Shown here one piece after another: positions 21,958-32,672 of a stretch of DNA of 64,000 nt; position 1 is the stretch's first letter; each line of letters begins with the position of its first letter. The notes below the pieces were generated by a model. The model saw only the letters and a program-made list of their open reading frames with translations, was not told the origin of the DNA and did not search any database. The position numbers and the translations under genes are program-made. Source of the DNA: Auriscalpium vulgare (lineage: Eukaryota > Basidiomycota > Agaricomycetes > Russulales > Auriscalpiaceae). Location of the stretch: the NCBI GenBank assembly GCA_019915015.1, contig JAHBBC010000001.1:1860001-1924000 (forward strand), in the 5' to 3' direction.

Positions 21958-24078
21958 ATGGCATCGCCCGAGTCGTCGTCGATACCACGATCCGCCTTCC
22001 CCTCTCCCACGGCCACCATTGTCGGGCACGAGCCAGACCATTGGCCTCGCTCACCCATTGACGAGGAGGCGGAGGATGACGAGAAGCGTATCGAACAGTA
22101 CGGAGCGGACGACCCTGCGGAGCCCCAGCCAAAGAACTTCAACGAAGATTTATTGCCCGTGTCGCCCGCGTTGAAGTCGTTGAAGTCGCCGACGGTCGTG
22201 CCGCCACCCTTCACACCGAAACCAGTCGACCCGAATCAAGTGACTTGGGAAGGACCAGATGACCCACTGAACCCGCAAAACTGGTCGACCCGCTACAAGG
22301 TGTGGATAACCGGAGTTCTCACCGTCATGACCGTCAACACGTAAGTCTTCTTCGCATATACACCGTCAAACAGGTTTTGCTCACCTGACAGCACGTGTGC
22401 GTCGTCCGCGCCGTCCTCTGCAATCGATTTCATCAAACATGACCTGCACACCTCAACCGAGGTCTCGTACCTCGTCACAGCTGTCTTTCTCATAGGATAT
22501 GTGTTTGGCCCGATGTTCTGGGGACCCGGGTCCGAGCTAATCGGGCGGCGGCCCATCTTCATCGTCACCCTTACGCTCTATACGCTCTTCCACCTCGGGC
22601 AGGCGCGCGCGAATAACATGACGACACTGCTCGTGACGCGCTTTTTGTCCGGTTTCTTTGGCTGCGCGCCGCTCACGAACGGTGGCGGGTTCATGGCTGA
22701 TATCTGGGACCCGATCAGCCGCGGCATCGCGACGACTGTTTTCGCAGCTGCCTGTTTTTTGGGGCCGGCCATTGGTCCTGTTGTTGGCGGATAGTAAGTG
22801 TCGCATTCCTAATGATGCACTTCACGCTGACCGTCTGTGCTCAGCATTACCGTGAGCAGTCTCGGGTGGCGATGGGTGTTCTGGGTAATGATGATTTTTG
22901 CCGGGGCGTGCACGGTGCTGGCATTTTTCTGCCTCCCGGAGACGTACGCGCCTGCAATCCTAGCCGCAAAAGTAAGCACGCATTTTTTTTGCCCGGGAAG
23001 GGAATTCGGGCTCACGATTGGACCGCGCAGGCGAAGAGGTTGCGCAAGCTGGACCCGGTGGGTAACAAGGATGTGTTCGCGGAGAGCGAGCGCGTGCAGT
23101 GGTCGCTGAAGGAGCTGCTCCACCGCACAATCCTGCGACCGTTCAAGATGCTCATCGTTGAGCCCATCCTACTCTTCATCACCATCTACATCTCAGTCGT
23201 GTACGGCGTCCTATACGCACGTAAGTCGCTTCATTTTTCCTTTAGTTCGCCAGCTCATCTTTCCTCCGCATATAGTTTTTGAGGCCTTTCCCGTCATTTT
23301 CATCGGCGTGAAGGGGCTAACCCTCTCGCAAGACGGCCTCACCTTCCTTGGTGTCGGCATCGGCGCGATTCTCGCGATGATCATCAACATTTTGCTCCTG
23401 CGCCCATACCCGCGCCTCATGAAGGAGTGGCGCGGCTTCCCGCCAGCAGAGATCCGCCTATACGGTGCGATGATCGCGGGTCCCGCGCTCGTCGTCGGTG
23501 CGCTTTGGCTCGGGTGGACAGGTAATTATGCGTCGGTGCATTGGTCCGCGCCTGCGGTCAGCGCGATCCTCATTGGCATGAGCGTTGTGCTTATCTTCAT
23601 CTCCTTCCTGGTGAGTCGCGTTCCGCAGCGGGCTGAACCGGATGCTGATTGTGTGTGTAGACTTACCTCGTCGACACGTACCTCATGTACGCGGCCTCCG
23701 CATTTGCGGCCAACACGATGGTGCGGTCCGCCGTCGCCGCGGCGTTCCCGCTCTTCACAGTCCAGATGTTCAAGAACGTGAGTCCCGTTGCCTTATGCTC
23801 TTGGTACCTGGCCGCTGACCTGCTACCCAGCTCGGCATCAACTGGGCTGGCACTCTTATTGCCGGAATCTCGCTACTGCTCGCGCCCATGCCGTTCTTGT
23901 TCTATAAGTACGGTGCGCGCATTCGAGCCAAGAGCAAATTCGCGCCATGCATTGTCAGTCTTTCCTTTTTCACTGCAATCGATAAACGTCATGCTCACAT
24001 CAGCGCATACAGGACTTGAAGATTGCGAAGGAGATTGCGCAAGAAAAAGAGGCGGCTGAATTCAAGACCGAAGTATAG
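21958..24078 (+). CDS. DHA1-type MFS drug/polyamine:H+ antiporter
   Basis: Eight exons (21958-22340, 22392-22793, 22845-22971, 23031-23220, 23276-23610, 23661-23777, 23831-23953, 24013-24078) join to 580 residues. A long acidic cytosolic N-tail (about 115 residues) ends in VTWEGPDDPLNPQNWS, the standard lead-in of fungal DHA1 carriers. Motif A is GPGSELIGRRPIF and motif C-like ACFLGPAIGPVVGGY lies in TM5. Twelve hydrophobic segments are seen in order, with a central loop KRLRKLDPVGNKDVF. TM10-12 carry TYLVDTYLMYAASAFAANT and FPLFTVQMFKNLGINWAGTL, typical of the FLR1/TPO1-like branch. Expected at the plasma membrane, exporting small molecules by proton exchange; substrate unknown. The C-tail is a short charged helix (IAKEIAQEKEAAEFKTEV). 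Confidence 0.9.
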
Positions 24079-24507
24079 TCGACTGCCACCGCCACGTCGC
24101 CGTCCTTATTCTCGGATCTGGCTGCACATAATCATCTCGGGCATTATGCAAACTTGTTCAAACTTGAAGCACATCTCGCAGAGGGCCGTAAACTTCCTCC
24201 GGGGTAGATTTGAGCACAGTGACCTGTACCTTAGTGATTCAATCCTAGCGACGGCATAATATAGACATTTTTGAAGGTGTATCGCCGAGTAAGATCAAGT
24301 GGACATCTGGAACGTTGCGGTTGGGCGTTGCCTGCGTACAGGCTTCGACTGTTGAGACGGTCACGCCGCTGAATGTGAAGCCTGAAGGGAGACACATACA
24401 CTCCACTGGCAGTCTGACTCTGCGGAAAGTTGCACCGTGCGACTTGTGAGCTGTAGTATAATAAGGAATTGTTAGCAGAAAGAGCATTCGACTGTATGAC
24501 GTGAGTT

Positions 24508-24740
24508 ATCGCGGAAAATTCCAAGTTCTGTCCCGAGGTGTGAGGTCCAACGCGCGTAGATTGAAGGCCAGCTTTCCAAGCGAGTTCAAATCCAACTTGT
24601 CAGGTTCAGCTCGCACGTCCCAGCACAGCCACCACCGGCATGCCCGGCTGCCGACCGTTGCCGACCTGCCGACGCCGACGCTTCCCTCTCCGCCGCCGCT
24701 CACGATCCCCTCCTCGTGCTCCCGCTCCTCCCATTCACAT
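24508..24740 (+). repeat. Left arm of a large inverted repeat
   Basis: Pairs with the right arm at about 25022-25255 read in reverse complement. Matching blocks in order include CTGTCCCGAGGTNTGAGGT, GCGCGTA, AAGGCCAGCTT, GTCAGGTTCAGCTCGCA and ACAGCCACCACCGGCA, with substitutions and small indels. The arms are separated by about 280 bp that includes AT-rich DNA. Confidence 0.85.
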
Positions 24741-25021
24741 CACAATCATGATCATTTAAAACATCTCCCAGCGTGCTAGCATCTTGCATCTTATGCTGCA
24801 CCGCACCCGCGCACAAGATCTGCGACGCCGCCACGAGTCGCGTTATCTATCAGTTGCTTATAGATTGCACACACCCAGTAGATTACAGTAGTATCTACTA
24901 CCCGTCCATAGAAAACAAGCTACAAAATTCGTGTGAACCTATGCGTAGCCATCACTGCCCTGTTCATAAGTGGAGACCATAATCTATCGAGCTCGTCTGC
25001 GCCTGGACGCACTTCTGTGAC

Positions 25022-25255
25022 GAGCATGGGAGGAACGGGGGAGCACGACGACGACCCCGTCGTGAGCGGCGGCGGAGAGGGAAGCGCCGGCGGCGGCAAG
25101 TCGGCAACGGACGGCAGCCGGGTGTGCCGGTGGTGGCTGTGCTGGGACCTGCGAGCTGAACCTGACAGTTGGACTTGAAACTCGCTTGCAAGCTGGCCTT
25201 CAAACTTACGCGCGCTGTACCTCAGACCTCGGGACAGAGCGTGGCATTTTCCGTG
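25022..25255 (-). repeat. Right arm of a large inverted repeat
   Basis: Reverse-complement partner of 24508-24740. Together the pair could fold into a long imperfect hairpin of the kind left by foldback/MITE-like elements or local inverted duplication. No transposase frame lies in the spacer. Confidence 0.85.
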
Positions 25256-25598
25256 AAAACGACAGTTATACGACTGGCCTGTCTGGCGACACCACACTGT
25301 GACTGAGTCCACGTCGTTGTTACCGGTCAGACGTCGTGACTACCGGTCGGGCCACAGTACTAGGCGGCAGTCTACGTGGTTGGTAGAGCGTGATCCTGAC
25401 AAGTTCGTGGGAAGAGTGGGAAGTGCGCAATCTCGCTTACGTACGCAGCCTAAAGCGGCGGTGCATGGACTACCATTGTTCGACTTTCTCGTCCACAGGC
25501 CAAGTGGTCTGCGCACAAAACGATGCCGCTCTCCCTTCGTATCCTCTCCGCTTCCGCTCCCTGTACATCCTATCCAGACTCATACCCAATTTTTCGGC

Positions 25599-28582
25599 AT
25601 GTCGGGGTACGACAGCGACTACAACATCAGGCCTGAAGCCGGGCGCAGGCGCGCGCCCATGTATGCCGACTCGGACGAGGAAGGGTGTGTTGCGTGCTGT
25701 GCATATGATGAGCACAGCTAACGACAATGTTACTTTGCTCGTGCAATGAAGGAGTACGACGCTGGCACCAATTGCACATGTCAAGGTGCGTAGTGCAGTG
25801 GCGCGCCAGTCGTCCATTGTCGTGACATTCGAGTGCGAATTAGCATCGCCCCCCTGCACCTCGCGACTCCGACGACGAATACGACGCGCCCTCGTCCTCG
25901 TCGCGCCCACCTGCACGTGCAGAGCCATCATCCTCATCCTCAACACCCCTCCTGCAAAAGCCACGCGGGTTCAGTTGGTCCACTAAAGACTACACATCCC
26001 TCGGCAAGCCCGCATCTCCCTTGCCGCCTCCTCCGCCCGCCAAAACAAAGTCGAGCAAGAGCACGAAGGCGAACTTCCGCGTCGAGAACTACGCGCATGA
26101 TCCCACCCTGGGCGGCGGCGCCCCGCCCGCGCCGACCGCCGAGGGCCCGTACAGGTCCGCGTTCCGCGCCGACACGGGGTACGTGCAGACGCACAGCTCG
26201 CGCGCGCAGGCTGCGCCTGACGCGAAGAAGCGCAAGGCATCGTCGAAAGAGAGCAGCCGCGGCCATCCGATGCCCGTCAGCGCAGCGCCCGGCCCGTCCG
26301 CCCTTCCCCCGCCCCGTATGCCCGAGAAGAACCACCGCAAGCCCGCACCCCCACCGCCCTCCTCGTCATCTGCCCACAGATCCAGCCGCCGTCCGGAGCC
26401 ACTGTCCGCGCGCGCGGAGCACGTGCCCTCGCCGACGCCGTCCGCGAGCGGGTACGGCGACGGGCTCTTCACGCCTCAGTCGTACACGCTCTCGCTTAGC
26501 CCGCCCGCGTCGTCGACGCGCGCACCGACGCCGGTGGACCCGTACCGGCACCAACACCCGCTGACGTACCACGAGCCGGCGCCGACGAAGAGCAACAGCA
26601 AAGGCAAGATGAAGGCGGTGCAGGAGGAGTACGAGCAGGAGGAGTATCGTTACGAGGACAATGGCTACCAGTCGCAGGCGCCGGTACCAGAGATGTCGTA
26701 TGCGCCTCGCGAACACGATCGTGGGCGGAAGCTGGGCCATTATTCGCGCGACTCGTCTTGGGATGACCAGAAGCCGCCGCTACCACCACCGCCGGCGCCG
26801 ACCCATTCGAGTAGCAGATATGAGCCCCCACGTCGCAGCCCACATCGCGTTCCCAAATCCGCTCCCTCGCCTACACCCGCTCCTGTGCCTCCTCCCCGCC
26901 TGCCACCCGCGCCTCAGAAGAAACCCCGGCAGCCTTCACCGAGTCTACCTGCGCCCGCGAACAATCCCGTGCGCGCGCCTGCTGCGCAGAAGCTGCGTAC
27001 CCTGACGATCCTCATTGAGGACCGAAGGTCAGGCGTGGACGAGCTCGCTGAGGTCAAGGTGCATCTCAAGCCTGGCGAAGACCCAGAGGGCGGGACGTGC
27101 TTCTGGACGGATGCGAAGGATGTGTGCGAGCAGCTACAGGGAGGTCCTTCCAGAATCGATGGTGAGTCTAAAGGTTTTCAGTATGTATCTGGTTGTGAGA
27201 GGCTGATTTGTATTGGTCAAGGTCCGGCGAAGGTCTACACGATGCGGGGCAAGTATCGCCAGACAATACTGCGAGTCGCCTCAGATGGCACTGAGACCAG
27301 CCAGTCTGCTTTCCTCCAAGTCCGGAAAGACAAGACTCTGACGGTGTACGTAGAAAGCGTGCGTCCCTCTTCATCTTCTCAGTTGCGCCCTCACTGATTA
27401 TTGGGCTCCAGATCCCTGAGATACCCGCATATACGCCGATGTCTCGTTCCTACACCCCGTCGTCCTCGGTGCAGCCGCTCACCCCCATGTCTGGCCCGCC
27501 CATGAGCCTTCAAGGGAGCCCCGCCCCGATGCATCGAGACATCGACATCGACGAGCGCAGTGCGAGCCCGCCTAAACGCAAGCGCGCTACGACCATGCTC
27601 ATTCATGATGAGTGGTCACAACACAATGCAGCGGCAATGGACCATCGCCGCACCGCGAAGGCGGAGAGGCAGCATTCGCCTGCGAGTTCGGTCATCGAGA
27701 TCTCGCCGCCGGATTACCATTCTGCGCTGGCGGAGTCGCCGCCAAAGAAGGCGAGGAAGGAGAGGGAGAAGGAGAAGGCGCTCTATGACCAACCGAGGCA
27801 GCCGCAGTCGCCATCGCGCGCACGGCGGCGGGAAACCCCACCCCCGTCGACAGCATCGCCCCCAAATGGATCCCGCTTGCCTTCCGAGCAGCCTGCAGGG
27901 CCCTCAGCTCGTGAACCTCCACCGCCCTCGCCTTTGCAGCCGCCAACCGACCTGCCCCCCGCAGAGCCCACCAAAAGCGACACCGATCGCATGATCGAGG
28001 ACTACATCCGCACGCTCGTCGTGCAGCTCGACGGCTGGGCAGACTTCCTGCAGCACCGGGACGAAATCGTGATGTTGAGCAACCACGACACGGTGGGCCT
28101 GTACTGGTTCGCGTACAACGCGATGTACAAGCACTCGCAGGAGACCGTGCCGCCAGACGTGCCGCACGTTGGGGGGTTGCGGACGACGATGGTAAGCACA
28201 TCCCCGCCGTGGTTTCACTCTAGTGGCAGTTTTGCTGACGCGCGGTTGGTAGGCACATGTGTGCGCGGTGCTTGGGGTCAGCGAGGAGTGGTTTGCGGTG
28301 TGCAAGGAAACGCTGCAGTATGTCACGGCGTACGGGCAGCCCGGCGCGGAGCGCGAGGACCCGCGCGCGGTCGCGGCTGTCAATGACACGACGCCGAAAA
28401 GCCTCGGCGAAGGGGAGGACACGGACCTCCTGATGTACCTGCATGCCATCCACGACGAGCACTTCGGCACGCCAGCTCCAGCCGAGGGTGAGGAGGCGCA
28501 GGGCGCTGGGGGAGAGGGCGAGGGGGGTGAAGGCGAAGTGGAAGTGATTGAGGGCCCGGTCGCAGTGGAGGTGGCGGCGTGA
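25599..28582 (+). CDS. Large, mostly disordered protein with one compact central domain; conserved hypothetical
   Basis: Six exons (25599-25684, 25752-25785, 25844-27161, 27222-27358, 27412-28191, 28253-28582) join to 894 residues. The first half is Pro/Ser/Lys-rich and disordered, including repeated PPPP runs. A folded domain lies around residues 430-530: KLRTLTILIEDRRSGVDELA, then HLKPGED, CFWTDAKDVCEQLQGGPSRID, and AKVYTMRGKYRQTILRV. A second disordered part has a basic patch PPKRKRA that could be a nuclear localisation signal and SPPKKARKEREKEK. A helical C-terminal domain follows (MIEDYIRTLVVQLDGWADFLQHRDE, VGLYWFAYNAMYKHS, AVLGVSEEWFAVCKETLQYV), then an acidic Gly/Glu tail. The domain order resembles hypothetical proteins of other Agaricomycetes from memory. 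Nuclear location is inference and no biochemical role is proposed. Confidence 0.75.
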
Positions 28583-29088
28583 GCGTGATACCCGGAAGTC
28601 GCATGGATATACCCAGAGTGTTGTGCTTTCAGAATAGAATGTGTGCAGAACCGGTGTTCACTCATCCTACTTGGCAGCTCTACTGAATGTCAAAGTGTGA
28701 CGGCTCGGCTTCTGGCCATAAGAACGGCCGGAATGACGGATCGTGTGTACCACGACTAAAGTTAGGCCAGTGGATGGGGTGCCAATGGTGGCAATGGCGT
28801 GCGCAAGGGGCTGAGGAAGATGGGCGCGATAAGGTGACTCAGGCGCTTATACGGAGCACGGTCAGCAAGGCCCTTCGGCCACATCCACCACCGCTCACCG
28901 ACAAGTCCTTGCTTCGATGTGGGCCACGGAAGAGCCTGATGAGCGCTGTTGCTATACAATCTCTGACATAGCTGACTAAGTATAGCGTCGCGCTCAAGCC
29001 TCAAGCTGCAATAAGGCGAGCGACGTCTCGGGCCAAAGTACTGAACTGGCAGGCTTTGCCAGATTTTGCAGCCACGACGGGCTCGACG

Positions 29089-29096
29089 TATAAAAG
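29089..29096 (+). promoter_or_regulatory. TATA box of the first old yellow enzyme gene
   Basis: TATAAAAG, 136 bp upstream of the ATG at 29225. The rest of the 640-bp upstream region (28583-29224) holds no gene. Confidence 0.6.
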
Positions 29097-29224
29097 CTCG
29101 TGCAGGTGATGCAGAGCCGCAGCCATTGAACTGGCAATCACTCTCCGGTCTCCTCACCCCAGCTTCCTCACTGCCCACACACAACTCACCGCCACCGTCA
29201 CACCAACCACCCTTCCATCCCCCA

Positions 29225-30547
29225 ATGTCCTCATCCACATCGAAGCTCTTCCAGCCCTTCAAACTCGGCAGCATCGCAGAGCTGCAGCACCGCGTCGTGA
29301 TGGCGCCGCTCACGCGCAACCGCGGGGACAGCGAGCACGTGCACATCGCGCGCGGCGTCGAGCACTACGCGGCGCGCTCGCGCGTGCCCGGCACGCTCGT
29401 CGTCGGCGAGGCGACGCACATCGCGCACCGCGCGACGGGCTACACGCTCCACGCGCCGGGCATCTACACGGACGCGCAGATCGCCGGGTGGAAAAAGGTG
29501 CGCGTCCCCTCCGACTCGAGCTCTATTGCGGGTGCATGGCATGTGTGCTGACGGGAGCGGCAGATCACGGACGCGGTGCACGCGAACGGTTCGTACATCG
29601 TCCTGCAGCTGTGGGCGCTCGGGCGCGCCGCGACGCCGGAGGTCCTCGCGCACGAAGACGCGTCCTTCCCGTACGTGTCGTCCGGCGACGTGCCGGTGCC
29701 CGGCGCGTCGCGCGCGCCGCGCCCGCTCACGCACGCGGAGATCAAGGAGTACGCGCAGCTGTACGCGCAGGCCGCGGCCAACGGCGTGCAGCGCGCGGGG
29801 TTCGACGGCGTCGAGATCCACGGCGCGAACGGGTACCTCATCGACCAGTTCTTGAAGTCGTACACGAACAACCGCACGGACGAGTATGGCGGGTCGCCCG
29901 AGGGGAACGCGCGCTTTGCGCTCGAGGTCGTCGAGGCCGTCGTGCAGGCCGTCGGCGCGGACAAGGTCGGCCTGCGCCTCTCGCCGTGGCAGTCGCTCTA
30001 CGGTGCGCGCCCTCCCCTCCCCGCGTCGCGTACATGCTGACTGACTGAATGCCGCACCCATGCAGAGCCGGTGATGCTCGACCCGAAGCCGACGTTCAGC
30101 TACCTCGTGCGGGAGCTCGCCGCGCGCGTCCCGGACCTCGCGTACCTGCACGTGATCGAGCCGCGCGTGCAGGGCTCGTACGACGTGCAGAACGCCGAGT
30201 CGAACGACTTTCTGCGCGCGCTGTGGGCTGGCCGGCCGTGGATCTCGGCGGGCGGGTACACGCGCGCGGCGGCGCTCGCGCAGGCGGACGCGCGCGACGA
30301 GCTCATCGCGTTCGGGCGGTACTTCACTTCCAACGTGAGTTGCAGCAGCTTACGTGCATGGAGAGTTTGCTGATGGTGTTTGCAGCCGGACCTGGTCGAG
30401 AGGCTGCGGGACGATCTGCCGCTGACGCCGTATGAGCGGTCGCATTTCTACACTGAGGACACGGCCGTCGGGTATAACGACTGGCCGCGGTATGGCGAGG
30501 ACAAGCCCGTCCCCGCGCCCAACACGGGTGTGTACGTGAACCCTTGA
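29225..30547 (+). CDS. Old yellow enzyme (NADH:flavin oxidoreductase), paralog 1
   Basis: Four exons give about 370 residues. Landmarks: KLFQPFKLGSI start, LQHRVVMAPLTRNR, GTLVVGEATHIAHRATGYT, a WKKITDAVHANGS junction, YIVLQLWALGRAA, then the FMN/substrate-binding FDGVEIHGANGYLIDQFL and NRTDEYGGSPEGNARF, VGLRLSP, LAYLHVIEPRVQG, and the phosphate-binding FGRYFTSNPDL. HGAN is the HxxN anion-binding pair of OYE. These flavoenzymes use NAD(P)H to reduce activated alkenes such as enals, enones and oxylipin-like compounds, and act in the cytosol. Introns are at WKK|ITDAV, SLY|EPVML and FTSN|PDLVE. It is extremely GC-rich at third positions, more so than paralog 2, which is why long false frames occur on the opposite strand. 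Confidence 0.92.
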
Positions 30548-31320
30548 CGTGCGCAGTTACCGTTTCGAGGAACAGAACCTAACCTGCAATGGTTCCTCTT
30601 CTTCACTGACGGACAACCCGCAGGGCCGCATCCTATGTATCAAGTGTCAAAGAAATAGATGATCATCATGGTTTCGTCGTGACCGTCCACGCTGAGCTTC
30701 GGACTGATCGTTTGCGCACTTCTCTGTGTCTCGCCGTGGCACCCGCGCTCAGTTGCACATTCCTGGTGCGTGGACTCCTGATTGTGGCGTATTGAGCGCG
30801 AGCGGCCTCTTTCCGTGATGCCTGCGACGACGCATAGATAATATAGGTTACATGTGCAACTACATATATACACGCCCAGAAGACACTACTTGAACACATG
30901 CACGGACAAAGGACACAGAGAGGTATGGATGTGGATGTAGGGGCCGCCCGGAGTCGGGGTGATTGTGACTGTACAGGGGTATAGATCCTGGAAGCGCGAC
31001 GGATGGGATAGCGATGGGGACACGAAGCGGGCCATGATGATGCGACAACGGTGCCTATGTACAGTGTTGCCGTGACGAGGAACGCGAGGAATAGAAGGCG
31101 AAGATGCGGGCGGGCGTCGTGCGTGTGTGCGTAGAATGCTAGGCTGACGATGTCTTGCCGGCGCGAAGAAAAGTCCTGTGTGCTCGTGACAGTAGATGTG
31201 TGAAGTGTGGCCGCGCACCCCAGTGCAGGCGAATCATCCCCAACAGCCCGATCGAGCAGCGTGCTTGCTTCGCTGTCGCCGCATCTGCCAGCGCGCTGAT
31301 GGACGCGCGTGGGACGGCAG
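30548..31320. other. Convergent intergenic region (OYE paralog 1 and FAM72)
   Basis: Both flanking genes end here. Apparent minus-strand frames beyond 31321 continue past the FAM72 stop in other frames and lack family features. Nothing else is seen. Confidence 0.5.
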
Positions 31321-32624
31321 CTACCGGTCGTACGCGGCGACGGGCCGCCGCGCGCGCGCGCGCGGGTCGTCGACGACGCCGGGGATCTCGCCGTTGCGCG
31401 CGAGATGGTGCCAGTAGAGCACGTCTCCCGCGCGCAGCGTGTGCGCGGCGGGCTTCTGCGCGTCGGCGTACGGCACGGGGAACGGCGAGAACGCGTCGCG
31501 CTCGGACGGCGCGCCCGGCGACATGAGCGCCGGCATGCTCGGGGAGGTCCCGGAGGAGGGCGTGGACGGGGAGGAATGCGGCGGCGTGGACGGCGGCGAG
31601 CGGGCGTGTAGGTGCGAGTGGTGGGCGGGCGGGGACGGCGGTGACAGCGTGCTGGGACCAGCGGCGTCAGCGTAGAAGGGGAGGATGCCGGATTCGTGGG
31701 GCGCGTAGTGGCGCTCGGCGGCGGCCACCTCCGAGGAGTGGAAGACGAAGCGGTGCCCGTTCGTCGCGCGGTTGGCAGCAGATACTGAGGACGTGCACCG
31801 CGCGCACTGTATTGGGGAGGTAAATTGCCCGGTCGACCGGAATATGCGCGGCGGGCACGTACCGGGATGACGATCATGTAACCGACACTGGCGCCGCAGC
31901 CATGGCAGCAGAGCGTCTGCGTGAGGCATTCACAGGTGCGCGGGGGCTCCTCCGGGAAGCGGGGCGCAGGGAGCCCGACGACGGCCGCGGACGCGTACGC
32001 GGAGCAGTTTATGGGCAGGGCGTCGGTCGAGTAGAGCGGGACGTGCGGGCGGAGGAGCAGGACGGCCTGCGGGCGGTAATCATATAGCAATGTGGTGAGC
32101 GGATCAGACGAGGGGGATATGGGCGGCATGGGGACTTGCCTTCATGCCTCGGTTGGTGAGGAATTTACGGCAGCTTTTGCACTCGAGCAGCCATACCTTG
32201 TGGGTTGCCTGCTGCGGCGGGGGCGGGGGCGGGGCGGGGACACGGGTGCGCTGACGGAGTGCCAGGGCGTGTGGACGGGGTAGGCCCAGCCCTGCATGCT
32301 GTGCGGGTGTGGGTAGTGTGCGGGTGCGGCGGCGGGGTAGAGGGAGATGTCGAGGGCGGCGGCGGGCGGGTAGAGGCGGTCGTGGCGGGGGTCGAGATGG
32401 TGGTAGTGATGGCGGGGATGTGGCGGGGCGGGGTCATAGGCGGGGTCGTGGGGTGCGGGGTGCGGGTGGAGGCGGGAGGAGAGGCTGCGGTGGTCGCGGT
32501 AGGGGTCTGTTGGGACGGGCGAGGGCATGGGTGCGGTGGGGGGGGTCAGGCTCTGGCCGGCGGGGCGCGCTGCAGCTAAGTGTTCGTCGGGCGCCGTGGC
32601 ACGGGGTCGCGAGGGCCGATGCAT
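31321..32624 (-). CDS. FAM72-family zinc-binding protein
   Basis: The core reads THKVWLLECKSC, FLTNRGMK, AVLLLRPHVPLYSTDALP, PRTCECLTQTLCCHGCG, VGYMIVIP, CARCTS and NGHRFVFHSSEV. Paired cysteines (CKSC, CECL..CCHGC, CARC) are the FAM72 zinc-site pattern. Exons: 32624 to about 32255; a short exon with HKVWLLEC; then 32036-31862 region; then about 31808-31321. One intron begins GCAAGT after NRGMK (about 32142) and ends CAG, so it is a GC-AG intron. A 44-bp intron before QATHKVW restores frame. The C-tail, SPSMPALMSPGAP and GDVLYWHHLARNGEIPGVVDD, resembles other basidiomycete FAM72 proteins from memory. Animal FAM72 promotes degradation of the uracil glycosylase UNG2; the fungal role is unknown. 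The N-terminal Pro/His-rich part and its start are the least certain. Confidence 0.8.
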
Positions 32625-32672
32625 CTGAGATCCGCCGCGCAGACAGATCCTGCTGCACCACACTCGACTGAG

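Noticed and set aside
29231..30151. Long minus-strand open frame opposite the first OYE gene
   Set aside because: It is antisense to a clear enzyme with very high third-position GC, which suppresses stops on the other strand; its Arg/Val-rich translation has no family features.
30666..32129. 487-codon minus-strand frame covering the FAM72 region
   Set aside because: It contains the FAM72 core exon but then runs on through an intron and the 3' flank in the wrong frame; the spliced model ending at 31321 keeps the family motifs.
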